Positions 1-14,659 of a DNA stretch of 64,000 bases are shown here, one piece after another. Under the pieces are notes generated by a model. The model ran no database searches. It saw only the letters and a list, made by a program, of their open reading frames with translations, and had not been told where the DNA came from. A program made the position numbers and the translations under genes. The first letter of the stretch is position 1; every line of letters begins with the position of its first letter. This DNA is from Scylla paramamosain (Eukaryota > Arthropoda > Malacostraca > Decapoda > Portunidae): assembly GCF_035594125.1 (NCBI RefSeq), contig NC_087152.1, positions 10,588,501-10,652,500 on the forward strand. Direction: 5' to 3'.

Positions 1-481
1 TTGCTATATGTGCTATGTTTAGCGCCTTTTGTACTTGAATGTCAAGATCATACATAAAAAATATTTAATGTTAATTTACATTTAACTTTTCAATAAAAAG
101 GAACCAGAGTGTTGACATGTTTTAAGTGTTTGATAATGTACTGTACATGAGGCCAGTTTAGAGAACCTGTCCCAGAGATGTCATCACAACAGCATAGGTA
201 AGGACAGCTTGCCCAAGCCAAGAAAAAGAGATAGGCAGCTCCATCAGATTAATTGGATGACACACTAGTTTCTGCTTAGTGCAAAATGATCTTCAAAATT
301 CTGCTTATTCCTGCAAGCAGCTGTGGGGATGGCTGAGTTGGACTGAATGCAATTAGATTTATTAAATTACACTTACTCCCTGCAAGCAGCTGTGATATTA
401 CTTGATAAAGTTGGGTTAAATTCAGAAGGATTTGTTAGATTGTACTTACTCCTAGCAAGGGACTATGGGGTGTGAGGGTGA
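1..481. other. Left flank with degenerate repeats of about 70 bp
   Basis: No gene is visible. From about 296 to 480 three imperfect units follow each other. Each carries a core like TTACTCCCTGCAAGCAGCTG (near 305, 373 and 448) followed by a G/T-rich tail and an A/T-rich stretch. A similar core, TTATTCCCTGCAAGGGACTG, reappears on the other side of the neighbouring LINE near 3888. The LINE therefore seems to sit inside a small degenerate satellite. Confidence 0.4.
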
Positions 482-3400
482 GTTTTTTTTTTTTTTTTTT
501 TATGTAGGAAGGATACTGGCCAAGGGCAACAAAAATCTAATAAAAAAAATGCCCACTGAAATGCCAGTCCCATAAAAGGGTCAAAGCAGTGGTCAAAAAT
601 TGGTGGATAAGTGTCTTGAAACCTCCTTCTTGAAGGAATTCAACTCATAGGAAGGTGGAAATACAGAAGCAGGCAGGGAGTTCCAGAGTTTACCAGAGAA
701 AGGGATAAATGATTGAGAATACTGGTTAACTCTTGCATTAGAGAGGTGGACAGAATAGGGGTGAGAGAAAGAAGAAAGTCTTGTGCAGCGAGGCCGCGGA
801 AGGAGGGGAGGCATGCAGTTAGCAAGATCAGAAGAGCAGTTGGCATGAAAATAGCGGTAGAAGACAGCTAGATATGCAACATTGCGGCGGTGAGAGAGGG
901 GCTGAAGACAGTCAGTTAGAGGAGAGGAGTTGATGAGACGAAAAGCTTTTGATTCCACCCTGTCTAGAAGAGCAGTATGAGTGGAACCCCCCAGACATGT
1001 GAAGCATACTCCATACATGGACGGATAAGGCCCTTGTACAGAGTTAGCAGCTGGGGGGGTGAGAAAAACTGGCGGAGATGTCTCAGAACACCAACTTCAT
1101 AGAAGCTGTTTTAGCTAGAGATGAGATGTGAAGTTTCCAGTTCAGATTATAAGTAAAGGACAGACCGAGGATGTTCAGTGTAGAAGAGGGGGACAGTTGA
1201 GTGTCATTGAAGAAGAGGGGAAGGTTGTGTCGAGTTGATAGATGGAGGAATTGAGTTTTTGAGGCATTGAACAATACCAAGTTTGCTCTGCCCCAATCAG
1301 AAATTTTAGAAAGATCAGAAGTCAGGCGTTCTGTGGCTTCCCTGCGTGATATGTTTACCTCCTGAAGGGTTGGACGTCTATGAAAAGACGTGGAAAAGTG
1401 CAGGGTGGTATCATCAGCATAGGAGTGGATAGGACAAGAAGTTTGGTTTAGAAGATCATTAATGAATAATAAGAAGAGAGTGGGTGACAGGACAGAACCC
1501 TGAGGAACACCACTGTTAATAGATTTAGGAGAAGAACAGTGACCGTCTACCACAGCAGCAATAGAATGGTCAGAAAGGAAACTTGAGATGAAGTTACAGA
1601 GAGAAGGATAGAAACTGTAGGAGGGTAGTTTGGAAGTCAAAGCTTTGTGCCAGACTCTATCAAAGGCTTTTGATATGTCCAAGGCAACAGCAAAAGTTTC
1701 ACCAAAGTCTCTAAAAGAGGATGACCAAGACTCAGTAAGGAAAGCCAGAAGATCACCAGTAGAGCGGCCTTGACGGAACCCATACTGGCGATCAGATAGA
1801 AGGTTGTGAAGTGATAGATGTTTAAGAATCTTCCTGTTGAGGATAGATTCAAAAACTTTAGATAAGCAGGAAATTAAAGCAATAGGACGGTAGTTTGAGG
1901 GATTAGAGCGGTCACCCTTTTTAGGAACAGGTTGAATGTAGGCAAACTTCCAGCAAGAAGGAAAGGTAGATGTTGACAGACAGAGCTGAAAGAGTTTGAC
2001 TAGGCAAGGTGCAAGCACAGAGGCACAGTTTTGGAGAACAATAGGAGGGACCCCATCAGTTCCATAAGCCTTCCGAGGGTTTAGGCCAGCGAGGGCATGG
2101 AAAACATCATTGCGAAGAATTTTAATACGTGGCATGAAGTAGTCAGAGGGTGGAGGAGAGGGAGGAACAAGCCCAGAATCGTCCAAGGTAGAGTTTCTAG
2201 CAAAGGTTTGAGCAGAGTTCAGCTTTAGAAATAGATGTGATAGCAGTGGTGCCATCTGGTTGAAGTAGAGGAGGGAAAGAAGAAGAAGCAAAGTTATTGG
2301 AGATATTTTTGGCTAGATGCCAGAAATCACGAGGGGAGTTAGATCTTGAAAGGTTTTGACATTTTCTGTTAATGAAGGAGTTTTTGGCTAGTTGGAGAAC
2401 AGACTTGGCATGGTTCTGGGCAGAAATATAAAGTGCATGAGATTCTGGTGATGGAAGGCTTAAGTACCTTTTGTGGGCCACCTCTCTATCATGTATAGCA
2501 CGAGAACAAGCTGTGCTAAACCAAGGTTTAGAAGGTTTAGGACGAGAAAAAGAGTGAGGAATGTACGCCTTCATGCCAGACACTATCACCTCTGTTATGC
2601 GCTCAGCACACAAAGACAGGTCTCTGACACGGAAGCAGTACTCATTCCAAGGAAAATCAGCAAAATACCTCCTCATGTCCCCCCAATTAGCAGAGGCAAA
2701 ACGCCAGAGGCACCTTCGCTTAGGGGGAACCTGAGGAGGGATTAGAGTGATAGGACAAGATAAAGATATGAGATTGTGATCGGAGGAGCCCAACGGAGAA
2801 GAAAGGGTGACAGCATAAGCAGAAGGATTAGAGGTCAGGAAAAGGTCAAGAATGTTGGGCGTATCTCCAAGACGGTCAGGAATACGAGTAGGGTGTTGCA
2901 CCAATTGCTCTAGATCATGGAAGATAGCAAAGTTGTAGGCTAGTTCACCAGGATGGTCAGTGAAGGGAGAGGAAAGCCAAAGCTGGTGGTGAACATTGAA
3001 GTCTCCAAGAATGGAGATCTCTGCAAAAGGGAAGAGGGTCAGAATGTGCTCCACTTTGGAAGTTACTTAGTCAAAGAATTTCTTATAGTCAGAGGAGTTA
3101 GGAGAGAGGTATACAGCACAGATAAATTTAGTATGAGAATGACTCTGTAGTCGTAACCAGATGGTGGAAAACTCGGAAGATTCAAGAGCGTGGGCACAAG
3201 AGCAGGTTAAGTCATTGCGCACATAAACGCAGCATCCAGCTTTGGATCGAAAATGAGGATAGAGAAAGTAGGAGGGAACAGAAAAGGGGCTACTGTCAGT
3301 TGCCTCAGACACCTGAATTTCAGTGAGGAAAAGAAGATGAGGTTTAGAAGAGGAGAGGTGGTGTTCTACAGATTGAAAATTAGATCTTAGACCGCGAATG

Positions 3401-3785
3401 TTGCAGAAGTTAATGAAGAAAAAGTTGAGGGGGGTGTCAAGACACTTAGGGTCGTCAACGGAAAGGCAGTCCGACCTGGGGACATTTATGGTCCCCTCCC
3501 CAGATGGGGACTCCGAGGCTGGTGTAGGAGTCGCCATGAGTTTAAAATTTTTGAGTGAAGGGTGTGTGTGTTATTAGGTGCTTGTAGTTTCGTGTGGAGG
3601 AAGAGAGTTGTCTTTAGAGGGCAGGCTGTGACTGCCCCCTTGTGTTGTGAGACACAAAGGGAAACGTTCAGTGAGGTCACAGCTGGGTTTAATGATAAGT
3701 TCACAGCACCCCCTGAACAGTGCTTTAGACCTCACTGGGAGTAATTATCGTTTCGGCAGGTGTCTACTGCCTCCTCCTTATATCA
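482..3785 (-). mobile_element. Jockey-type LINE, near full length, inactive
   Basis: This is a non-LTR retrotransposon on the minus strand. Sense order: a 5' leader of about 240 bp (3785-3538), a long endonuclease-reverse transcriptase frame (3537 down to 593), a 3' UTR of about 90 bp, and a poly-A tail seen as a T run at 483-502. The full-length 5' end is inferred from loss of LINE-like sequence near 3785. No clear target-site duplication was found. The frame has one in-frame stop and at least two frameshifts, so this copy cannot move on its own. Assignment to the jockey group rests on the motif set and on resemblance to LINE ORFs common in decapods. Confidence 0.85.
593..3537 (-). pseudogene. 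LINE ORF2-like endonuclease-reverse transcriptase, broken
   Basis: The start is ATG at 3537 (MATPTP). The APE-type endonuclease comes first: NIRGLRSN, then LTEIQ with the catalytic Glu, ILGDFN, and SSDHN with the SDH triad. The reverse transcriptase follows: [46 protein letters not shown] and the SYADD catalytic box. A C-terminal region ends at 593. Breaks: an in-frame TAA just after KKFFD near 3066, which lies inside the endonuclease; a frameshift between about 2240 and 2200, between endonuclease and RT; and another near 1085, after the RT core. No separate ORF1 is visible upstream, so either the family lacks one or it is lost here. The catalytic motifs are intact, which points to a fairly recent insertion. 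Confidence 0.88.
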
Positions 3786-3942
3786 AGTTGAATGCAAAAA
3801 AAAAGATAAGTTAAATTCCAGTTACTTGGACTGTGTGGTGACAGATTAACTTAGTTTGCATGAAAAAAAAAAAAATTATATTCCATTTATTCCCTGCAAG
3901 GGACTGATATGATTGAGTTAGGTATTGGATCAATTTATTATC

Positions 3943-3944
<2 letters not shown>

Positions 3945-3983
<39 letters not shown>
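3945..3983. repeat. (CA)n microsatellite
   Basis: Uninterrupted CA dinucleotides for about 39 bp just right of the LINE 5' end. Confidence 0.95.
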
Positions 3984-3990
<7 letters not shown>

Positions 3991-4187
3991 ACCAAAGCAC
4001 AATTTAAAATTGATTTTGGTGTCATGAGCTACACCTGCATTTCACAATTAGTTGTATTTCATGCCTTACTTATATATTCTACCCCCTAATCTCTTAGTGC
4101 AATAATTCTTTTATGTGTGCCATCAGTACAACAGATGACAGTGGGGAGTCCTACAGCTTACATAACGTGTTTGTCTCATCTTAATAT

Positions 4188-4191
<4 letters not shown>

Positions 4192-4265
<74 letters not shown>
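4192..4265. repeat. (GA)n microsatellite
   Basis: About 37 perfect GA units. Confidence 0.97.
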
Positions 4266-4268
<3 letters not shown>

Positions 4269-4494
4269 GTGATGCCGTGTAGTGCGTGAGCCTTAAGGGT
4301 TCTGGCTGATGGTTGGCTGCATTGTACCGAAGTTATGGTTTTTATCTCATCTTAGCAGTGCGACTCTATAGTGCATTCCTCACAAGTTCTATAACCTATA
4401 GAATGTCACGAAGGGCAGGTAGAACTCTCTCGATCAGCTGAGCATCACTATTCTCTCGTAGGATGCCTGTCCATTGCCAAAAAGTGAAGTGTTG

Positions 4495-4684
4495 GGCTGT
4501 AATCCTGCTGCCTAAAAGTTATTTTAGGCGCTTATGAGTACCCCTCACCACTCCTAGTTGCTTAAGTCTTTTAGGTCATAAAAGTGAATATGTATCATCT
4601 TTAAGGTACTTTTGGCAGCAAAAGTAAATCTGGTCACTGAAAGTACTTTTAGCCTGTTAAAAATATTTATGTATACGGGCCCTG
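4495..4684. mobile_element. Possible Harbinger-like MITE
   Basis: The left edge GGGCTGTAATCC and the inverted right edge GGGCCCGTATAC are loosely similar. The interior is filled with short self-complementary pieces built from AAAAGTA, TTTTAGG and TACTTTT. GGGCC(C/T)GTAT ends are typical of PIF/Harbinger derivatives. The match is weak and no target-site duplication is clear. Confidence 0.3.
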
Positions 4685-4807
4685 GTGCGTGCAATGCTTT
4701 TCTGCATATGTGTGGTCCACTTGGGTGGTCACGGTGCTTCTGGGGATGTCTATCTCAGTTTCGACTTTTCAGTTCTTTAATTGATTAATTTCCTGCTTAT
4801 GTGACAT

Positions 4808-4810
<3 letters not shown>

Positions 4811-4857
<47 letters not shown>
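4811..4857. repeat. (CT)n microsatellite
   Basis: About 23 perfect CT units. Confidence 0.95.
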
Positions 4858-4861
<4 letters not shown>

Positions 4862-4909
4862 GATTCCAGTCTCTCAGCTCCCTGACTTAATCATCATATT
4901 TTTCTTGTT

Positions 4910-5255
4910 CCTGCTTCCAGTCCTTACTCCTCCCTCAGCCTCTTGGTTGTTGCCAGGTATTTCACAGCCACAATGATGCTCTTCTTACACCACCAAGGCT
5001 CCTCCTTGTTTTCCTGAAGCTCATCATATATTTCATCACTCATTCCCTCACATTTGGCGTAGAACCAGCGGCAGCCTCGGCACACCACAAAAAAACATCA
5101 GCCTGACCGTCCTTAACCTCACTCCTACAGCGGTCACATGACCAGCTTTTTTCTTCACTCTCCTCTTTTGCACACTCCTCACACTTCTTACCCAGTGTGG
5201 CAAGGACGTTGTACTCCTTGCATCTCTTCCTTCTTACTGATTTCATTGCGGGCAA
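4910..5255 (-). pseudogene. PHD-finger-like zinc-binding fragment, frameshifted
   Basis: The minus strand reads from ATG at 5255 into paired cysteines: KKCEECAKEE, then SWSCDRCRSEVKDGQADVF. A T run at about 5090-5096 breaks the frame. After a shift by one base the reading continues VCRGCRWFYAKCEGMSDEIY and ends EEPWWCKKSIIV, with a stop near 4920. The spacing C-x2-C, C-x2-C, C-x2-C, C, W-x-C is that of a PHD-type finger. The expected last cysteine of the WCxxC pair is Ser. PHD fingers occur in ORF1 proteins of some CR1-like LINEs, so this may be a LINE remnant rather than a host gene. Upstream sequence to about 5400 is open but not recognised. Confidence 0.5.
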
Positions 5256-5605
5256 TTACCTTAAAAACTATGGAAATGCTGGAGCTGGGTAAGCAAATCC
5301 TTCTGTCACCAAACCTCCTTCCCGCTGGCTCAGTAAGCTTACACAGTGTCTTGGGACAGCCTTCCGAGTCCGAGTCATGAGCTGAGCATAGGACCAATGA
5401 AGTACGTTATGCGCAGCTACGCTTCTATATCCAGATGGCTTCACTATCACTAATGGCCTACAGAGTTACCAGAACAAAATAGTGTAATGCATAATAATTC
5501 AAAGTAATATATATGGATAATAAATCCAATAATTATAATAACAACAAAAAAAAGGGGAAAAAAATCGTGTCAATGAGGCTTCGAATCACAAGCACAGAAC
5601 AGAAC

Positions 5606-5609
<4 letters not shown>

Positions 5610-5644
<35 letters not shown>
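5610..5644. repeat. (TC)n microsatellite
   Basis: About 17 perfect units. Confidence 0.95.
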
Positions 5645-5647
<3 letters not shown>

Positions 5648-7231
5648 GACTCCTTCACTACTGAATGGAAGATAAAAGGAAAGGCAGAAAATGAAATGAG
5701 AAGGAGAGGGAATGGAGTTGGCAGGGAAAGGAGGAAAAAAACGAGACAAAGACGCTGAAAGGGAAGAGAGTGAGGAAGTGAAGCTACGGTAAAAGAGAAA
5801 AGGAGAGATTCAAGCATGAAAGAAGGCATACAGGAAGAGAGGAAGGAATATCAGGAAGTTGTGAATGGAAGGATGGAGGGAAAAAATGAAGGGATAGAGT
5901 GAAGAAAACTGTGAGGAAGAAGGAAGGAAGCAAGAGAGTAAAGATGGATAGTACAGAAAAGTTGAGAGAAAGGGAAGGATGCTGGGAAAAAAAAAGGGTT
6001 GGATGCTTGGAGAAAAGGGAACTAAAGTCCAATACACTAAGTTCTGAAGGTATCTCTTCTACAAAAACAAAGTGACCATGGAGATACAGAAGTCAGGTAA
6101 GGTCATGTTACTTGTATGTCATAGGAAGACTGTTACAGAACCAAGTAACGATGGAGGGTCATGATGCTATTAGTGTATGATGAATGGCAATCTGATAGTT
6201 GAAAATCACAAGGGAAAATACTTAACTATCTATACAACCATAATAGGATATTTTCTACTTACACATTATAGCACAGTAGTATACATATTGGTTCCTTTTA
6301 ATACAGTTTGATCATAAAAGTTTCTCTGCTGAAAAAAAAAAATCCATTGAACATATATATTCTTTTGTAAACTGGACATCAATATCTCCCCAAGAGTGAA
6401 AATGAGGATTGGCAGCAAGGATGGACTGTAAAATAATGAAGGTGATTAAATACTTTGACTGCAGGGAATCAGATGCCAGGAAGAAAATGAGATTAATTTA
6501 GTTGTAGTGAATGTGAGTTTCCAACGAAATTAATTTTATAGAATGTCTGAGGTAAAGGACAAGAGAATGAGAGAAATGGAGTGTCCCAAGAATAAATTGT
6601 GTATGGAGGAAGCCATGCGGATTTCTACTGTAGCTGCCTCCCTTAGTACTGTCATCAAATAGATAATTGATAGTAGTCTAAAAACACTTTTTCTTCCTGA
6701 TACCTAACATTAACAGTGGTGAAAATATATAGGTAGAAAAAGATTAGATGAAAATTTGCATAATTTTTACTTCTTTAGTTTGTTAGATGATACATAAACA
6801 AGTTAAAGATGTGTGATTGTATTGCTTTATACACAGCATCTCAGAAATAATTTCTTGCTGAATTTGACTTAGGTGTTATGAAGTGAGGCTAAAAGTTTCT
6901 ATCAATAGTGAGGATTGCTCCAGTTACCTGCTTTGGTAAACAGAATTACATATAGTACACTATTTACACAATGCTATATGCAAAATATCAGAAACAGAAT
7001 GAAAAATTGTACATTCCTGAGGCTAACACTACATGTGGTTTATATTGCAATTCAATTGAAGCACCAAATATCACACTTTTCACTTATCACAGAGCAAGGA
7101 ATCATGCTTCTGAAACCATATAAATTGTTATATATTCAGTAGTTATATATAATACTTTGGGCTTAAGTATGACCATATCTGCCAGATTGAAGTTCTTGAG
7201 CAATGTAATTTATCAAGGCCAGTTGTTTGTT

Positions 7232-7232
<1 letters not shown>

Positions 7233-7273
<41 letters not shown>
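7233..7273. repeat. (TG)n microsatellite
   Basis: GTTTGTTTGT leads into about 18 TG units, ending at TCTGAAAG. Confidence 0.93.
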
Positions 7274-7275
<2 letters not shown>

Positions 7276-7985
7276 TGAAAGTATAGTAAACACTCTCATA
7301 TCTGGACTAATTCAGCAAGGGATACTCAAGTTCCTTTCTTGATGGCTTTCCAATAACCAAACTAAATCAGTTTTATCATAGTAACAAATGCAAAGAACAG
7401 TGAACAAGTCATAAATCAATTTATAGGTATAAGAAAGTAATAAATCATTCATACAAAAAAAAATATTATGTGCACACTGTAGAACATAAAGTACATGTGT
7501 ATGTATAAGAAAGAAAACATGTAACATTGAGCAAGGCAGTTTGTGCTCAATTAAAAATTGTTATGCAGTCTGTAATGGTATAGAAGTAAATCCCATGTGG
7601 CCTAGTGACATACAGATGATCTGCAGCTTTTTTATTTTTTTTACTTTATTCTTATTAATGTAACAACAACTGGAACCTAAAGTTATTCATAAAACACTAT
7701 TTTCTTTTATGTGTATGCTCTATACAGCCACAACTATCACATTAAGCAGCTATCAAAATTCTGAATTTACAGTAAGTTCAAACCAAGGTCCCACAGTAGG
7801 CAACTCATGGTAACCTAAGAGTGACATGGCAATGAGTGAGATAGCACCCATCTTTGAGGCTTCCCTTCTCATTGTACATATGCATCACAACATGTGATAT
7901 AGGTGATGTAAGTATAGTGACTTTTTATGGCAATAACAATATTGTGGGGATGTGCTGCCCTAATGTAGGTAAAGATATTATGTGT

Positions 7986-7989
7986 CACA

Positions 7990-8021
<32 letters not shown>

Positions 8022-8023
8022 TA

Positions 8024-8054
<31 letters not shown>

Positions 8055-8061
8055 AATAAAA

Positions 8062-8104
<43 letters not shown>

Positions 8105-8131
8105 AATAAATAAATACATAAATAAATAAAA
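7986..8131. repeat. Compound (CA)n (TAAA)n microsatellite
   Basis: (CA)n at 7986-8012, followed by a run of TAAA, TAAAA and AAAATAAAAT units to about 8131. On the minus strand this gives a spurious Tyr/Leu/Ile/Phe frame. Confidence 0.92.
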
Positions 8132-8539
8132 AAAATCGTGGTCTTATTTGGACGGGTGGCCAAGGTAGAGTCTGTTGGCACATTTATATAGCTGTTATAG
8201 ATAAATACTATACGAGTGGGTTAGTTTAAAGCACTGCATGCAAACACAAGTTTATTCTTTATAATGCAGAGCTAGGTGTCATTTCATTCATGAAGTGAAG
8301 TTACTGTAATTAGCTTTACCAATTCATTAAATGAGTAAATTTTCCACAAATGGCAATGTATCTGTTGTGTAATGTAACATCTGAAGTACTGACATCCACT
8401 GGCATTTGATGCAGGTGACTGTTTGCTTTGGTCATGTTTACAAGAGGTACATAATATACTATACCCTAATAGTCATGTTATATTGTGCACTCTTGATAGA
8501 TACTACTACAGGTATACACACACACACACACACACAGAA

Positions 8540-9265
8540 AGACCTCATGGAACTCTATGAATGAATTAAGGAATGGCAAATGGGTTTTAATGAAGATAAA
8601 TATCATGTGATAAAATTTGGCAGAGACCTGATTGAAATTATAAATTCAATATCAACACAATTCAAGCATCTGAAAAGAAAAGGACTTAGGTATAATAATA
8701 AACAGTAGAATATCACCAGAAGACCATTAAAATGACAATGCAAAGAACAGGCATCACTTAACTGTTGGCAAATATGAGGATAGCATTTAGATACATAGAT
8801 GAGGAAATGATTAGGAAAATAATCACAACATTCATAAAACCAACACTAAAATATGCAGCAGCAGTATGGAATTCACATCTGGAAAAAAAAAAGTTGAAAA
8901 GATAGAGAAAATGCAAAGAACAGTTATAACTTGGGTACCAGGTTTGAAAGATTTTAGCCATGAAGAAAGGCAAACTAAAGTTCCTAACACTAGAAGAGGA
9001 GACAAAATCAAGGTGACATGATCATGATGTAGAAGGAAAAAAAAAAAAATATTGATATCACAGATTTTATGGTGCCAGAAGAATTAACAGTAAGAGGACA
9101 CAGTAGGAAAAAAATAAAGAAAGATGTGAGGAAATATAGTTTTCCTGACAGAGCAATAAGCCAATGGAATGCAATGACCAACAAATTTGTGTGAGCAAAA
9201 AGCCTTCATAGCTTTAAAGATAAATATGACAAATTAACTTTACAAGATGGGGCATTACACATGTG
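8540..9265 (+). pseudogene. Decayed CR1-like reverse transcriptase, 3' half
   Basis: Broken plus-strand frames give, in order: DLMELYE and EWQMGFNEDK, which match the region after the YADD box; FIKPTLKYAAAVWNSHLEKK at about 8830-8890, the characteristic KPxLEYxxxxW segment; and then EELTVRGHSRK, KYSFPDRAISQWNAM and SLHSFKDKYDK, the C-terminal end. Several stops and shifts interrupt it. It runs from (CA)n at 8517-8537 to (CA)n at 9300-9322. Orientation is opposite to the CR1-like copy that starts 500 bp downstream. Confidence 0.7.
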
Positions 9266-9299
9266 ACTCAATTCTGTAAAAATACATTTAAGTAAGAAC

Positions 9300-9322
9300 A
9301 CACACACACACACACACACACA
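9300..9322. repeat. (CA)n microsatellite
   Basis: About 12 units just after the 3' end of the plus-strand CR1-like remnant. Confidence 0.9.
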
Positions 9323-9418
9323 AAAGCAGACAGGCCACGACAAATTACTCACAAGCCCCTTCATCTAAATAACTAGATAATCTGGAAACTGGCTGGCCAG
9401 ATACTGGGTGTTTACTAC

Positions 9419-9445
9419 ACACACACACATGCACACACACATACA

Positions 9446-9514
<69 letters not shown>
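9419..9514. repeat. (CA)n-(GT)n inverted microsatellite
   Basis: A (CA)n segment (9419-9448) meets a (GT)n segment (9449-9514) head to head. The two arms are complementary and could fold back. Confidence 0.92.
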
Positions 9515-9516
<2 letters not shown>

Positions 9517-9789
9517 CCAATACACACACAGATAAAGAAAAACAGGCCACAACAGACTTTGTGATCCTCATGAGGCAACCTGACCTAGGACTACCAAGAT
9601 GATAGTAGAAGAAAAGGACAGGAAAGCAGAAGGCTCTCTCCCTACACTCCACTTCCTCCAGCATAAGCCATACAGGAAAAAACAGGCCAGAAAGAAATAC
9701 CTTAAGTGCCTAAAGAAGAAAAAACCTGAAGGAAATTTTACAGGAAAAAGAAAATAGATGAAATGAGGTGCCCCCATTTCCTGAGGGCA

Positions 9790-13720
<3,931 letters not shown>

Positions 13721-13732
13721 TATACCAACAAT

Positions 13733-14253
13733 ATAGGTGGGCATTATTGCAATAAATTATCACAGTAACTTATTGCATTAACAATATCAGGTTACTGGTT
13801 ATCTGATAATTATTTTTCCCATGTTACTGATTCATTGGCACTGCTGATACTTTTGGTTTCAAACTAGTGATAATCAATAATTTTAGTTTTTGGAACATGA
13901 GCATGTAGAAGTTTTAAACTTCCAAAATCAAATGTAGTTATTTTACTTAAAACAGTATTTTCACTAGTGAAAAGACAGGATAAACAATGAATCTGAATTT
14001 TTTCGAAGATTTTTCTAAGTTTCCTATGATATAAGGTAAAAACAAAGATTTGGATTTATCATTTTTTTAAATTTAAAATATCAGTATCATTATTGGTAGT
14101 TTTGGAATTTTGGATTTATCAATTTATCAGTTTATTGGTTATCAGGTAATAAACTTATCGCCAGTTACCGATTATCAGTTATCACTGATAAGGTTATTAT
14201 CAATTTATCAATTATTGTGATAATTTTTTTAGTTATCATGTCCAGCTATGAAC
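13733..14253. mobile_element. Possible hAT-like non-autonomous element
   Basis: The edge TAGGTGGGCATTATTGCAAT on the left and the inverted right edge TAGCTGGACATGATAACTAA share a TAG-TGG-CAT pattern. Both are followed by dense GATAA/TTATC words (TTATCAC, TTATCAG, GATAATT) that make the element highly self-complementary. Such ends occur in hAT-type non-autonomous elements. A clean 8 bp target duplication is not visible. Confidence 0.4.
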
Positions 14254-14347
14254 AATAACATGCACTGCCTAGTAAAGTATCGGAGTGGAAAGAAAGACTA
14301 ACTTCAAGGACCTTCATCTTCAAAATACAAAATAATATTTATAATTT

Positions 14348-14655
14348 TGGGCCCATATTCTACATTGTGCTTATGGTCGACCATAGCTAACTGTCATAGC
14401 TAAGAGAATTTATAACCATCAGTCTTATGACAGTCAGAAGTCATCGATCATATCTCAGTCACCATCTGCCGCTAGAACGCACGCTCACAATTTGTCAACT
14501 ATGACAGGGTGAACCCTGTCATGGCATTTTATGACCAATAATTGAAGTTTATGGGCAACAATATGAGTTTATGACAGTTATGTCTGAAATGTGCCATTTT
14601 GTTTCACTATAATCAACAGACTTGGCTATAACAGTTTGTAGAATACAGGCCCTGA
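14348..14655. mobile_element. MITE with GGGCC(C/T)-RTATTCTACA ends
   Basis: The left end GGGCCCATATTCTACA (14350) and the inverted right end GGGCCTGTATTCTACA (to 14652) match at 14 of 16 positions. Inside, TATGACAG/CTGTCATA words form further short inverted repeats. GGGCC-type ends suggest PIF/Harbinger. The expected 3 bp target duplication is not clear. Confidence 0.6.
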
Positions 14656-14659
14656 ACAC

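Larger units (their letters stand above)
3786..4919. other. Non-coding block with microsatellites
   Basis: No gene is seen. It holds (CA)n at 3945-3983, (GA)n at 4192-4265, a possible MITE at 4495-4684 and (CT)n at 4811-4857. The stretch at 4270-4490 shows nothing recognisable. Confidence 0.6.
5260..7985. other. AT-rich non-coding block
   Basis: No gene is recognised. A purine-rich tract (5650-6010, many AGGAAGG and GAGAGG words) lies beside (TC)n at 5610-5644. The open frames over it on the other strand are low-complexity Ser/Leu/Phe artefacts. (TG)n lies at 7233-7273. The rest shows no repeat or protein similarity that I can name. Confidence 0.55.

Noticed and set aside
2473..3150. Plus-strand open frames inside the first LINE
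   Set aside because: Antisense shadows of the LINE endonuclease region.
9408..9602. Cys-Val and Thr-His repeat frames over (TG)n/(CA)n arrays
   Set aside because: Artefacts of dinucleotide repeats.
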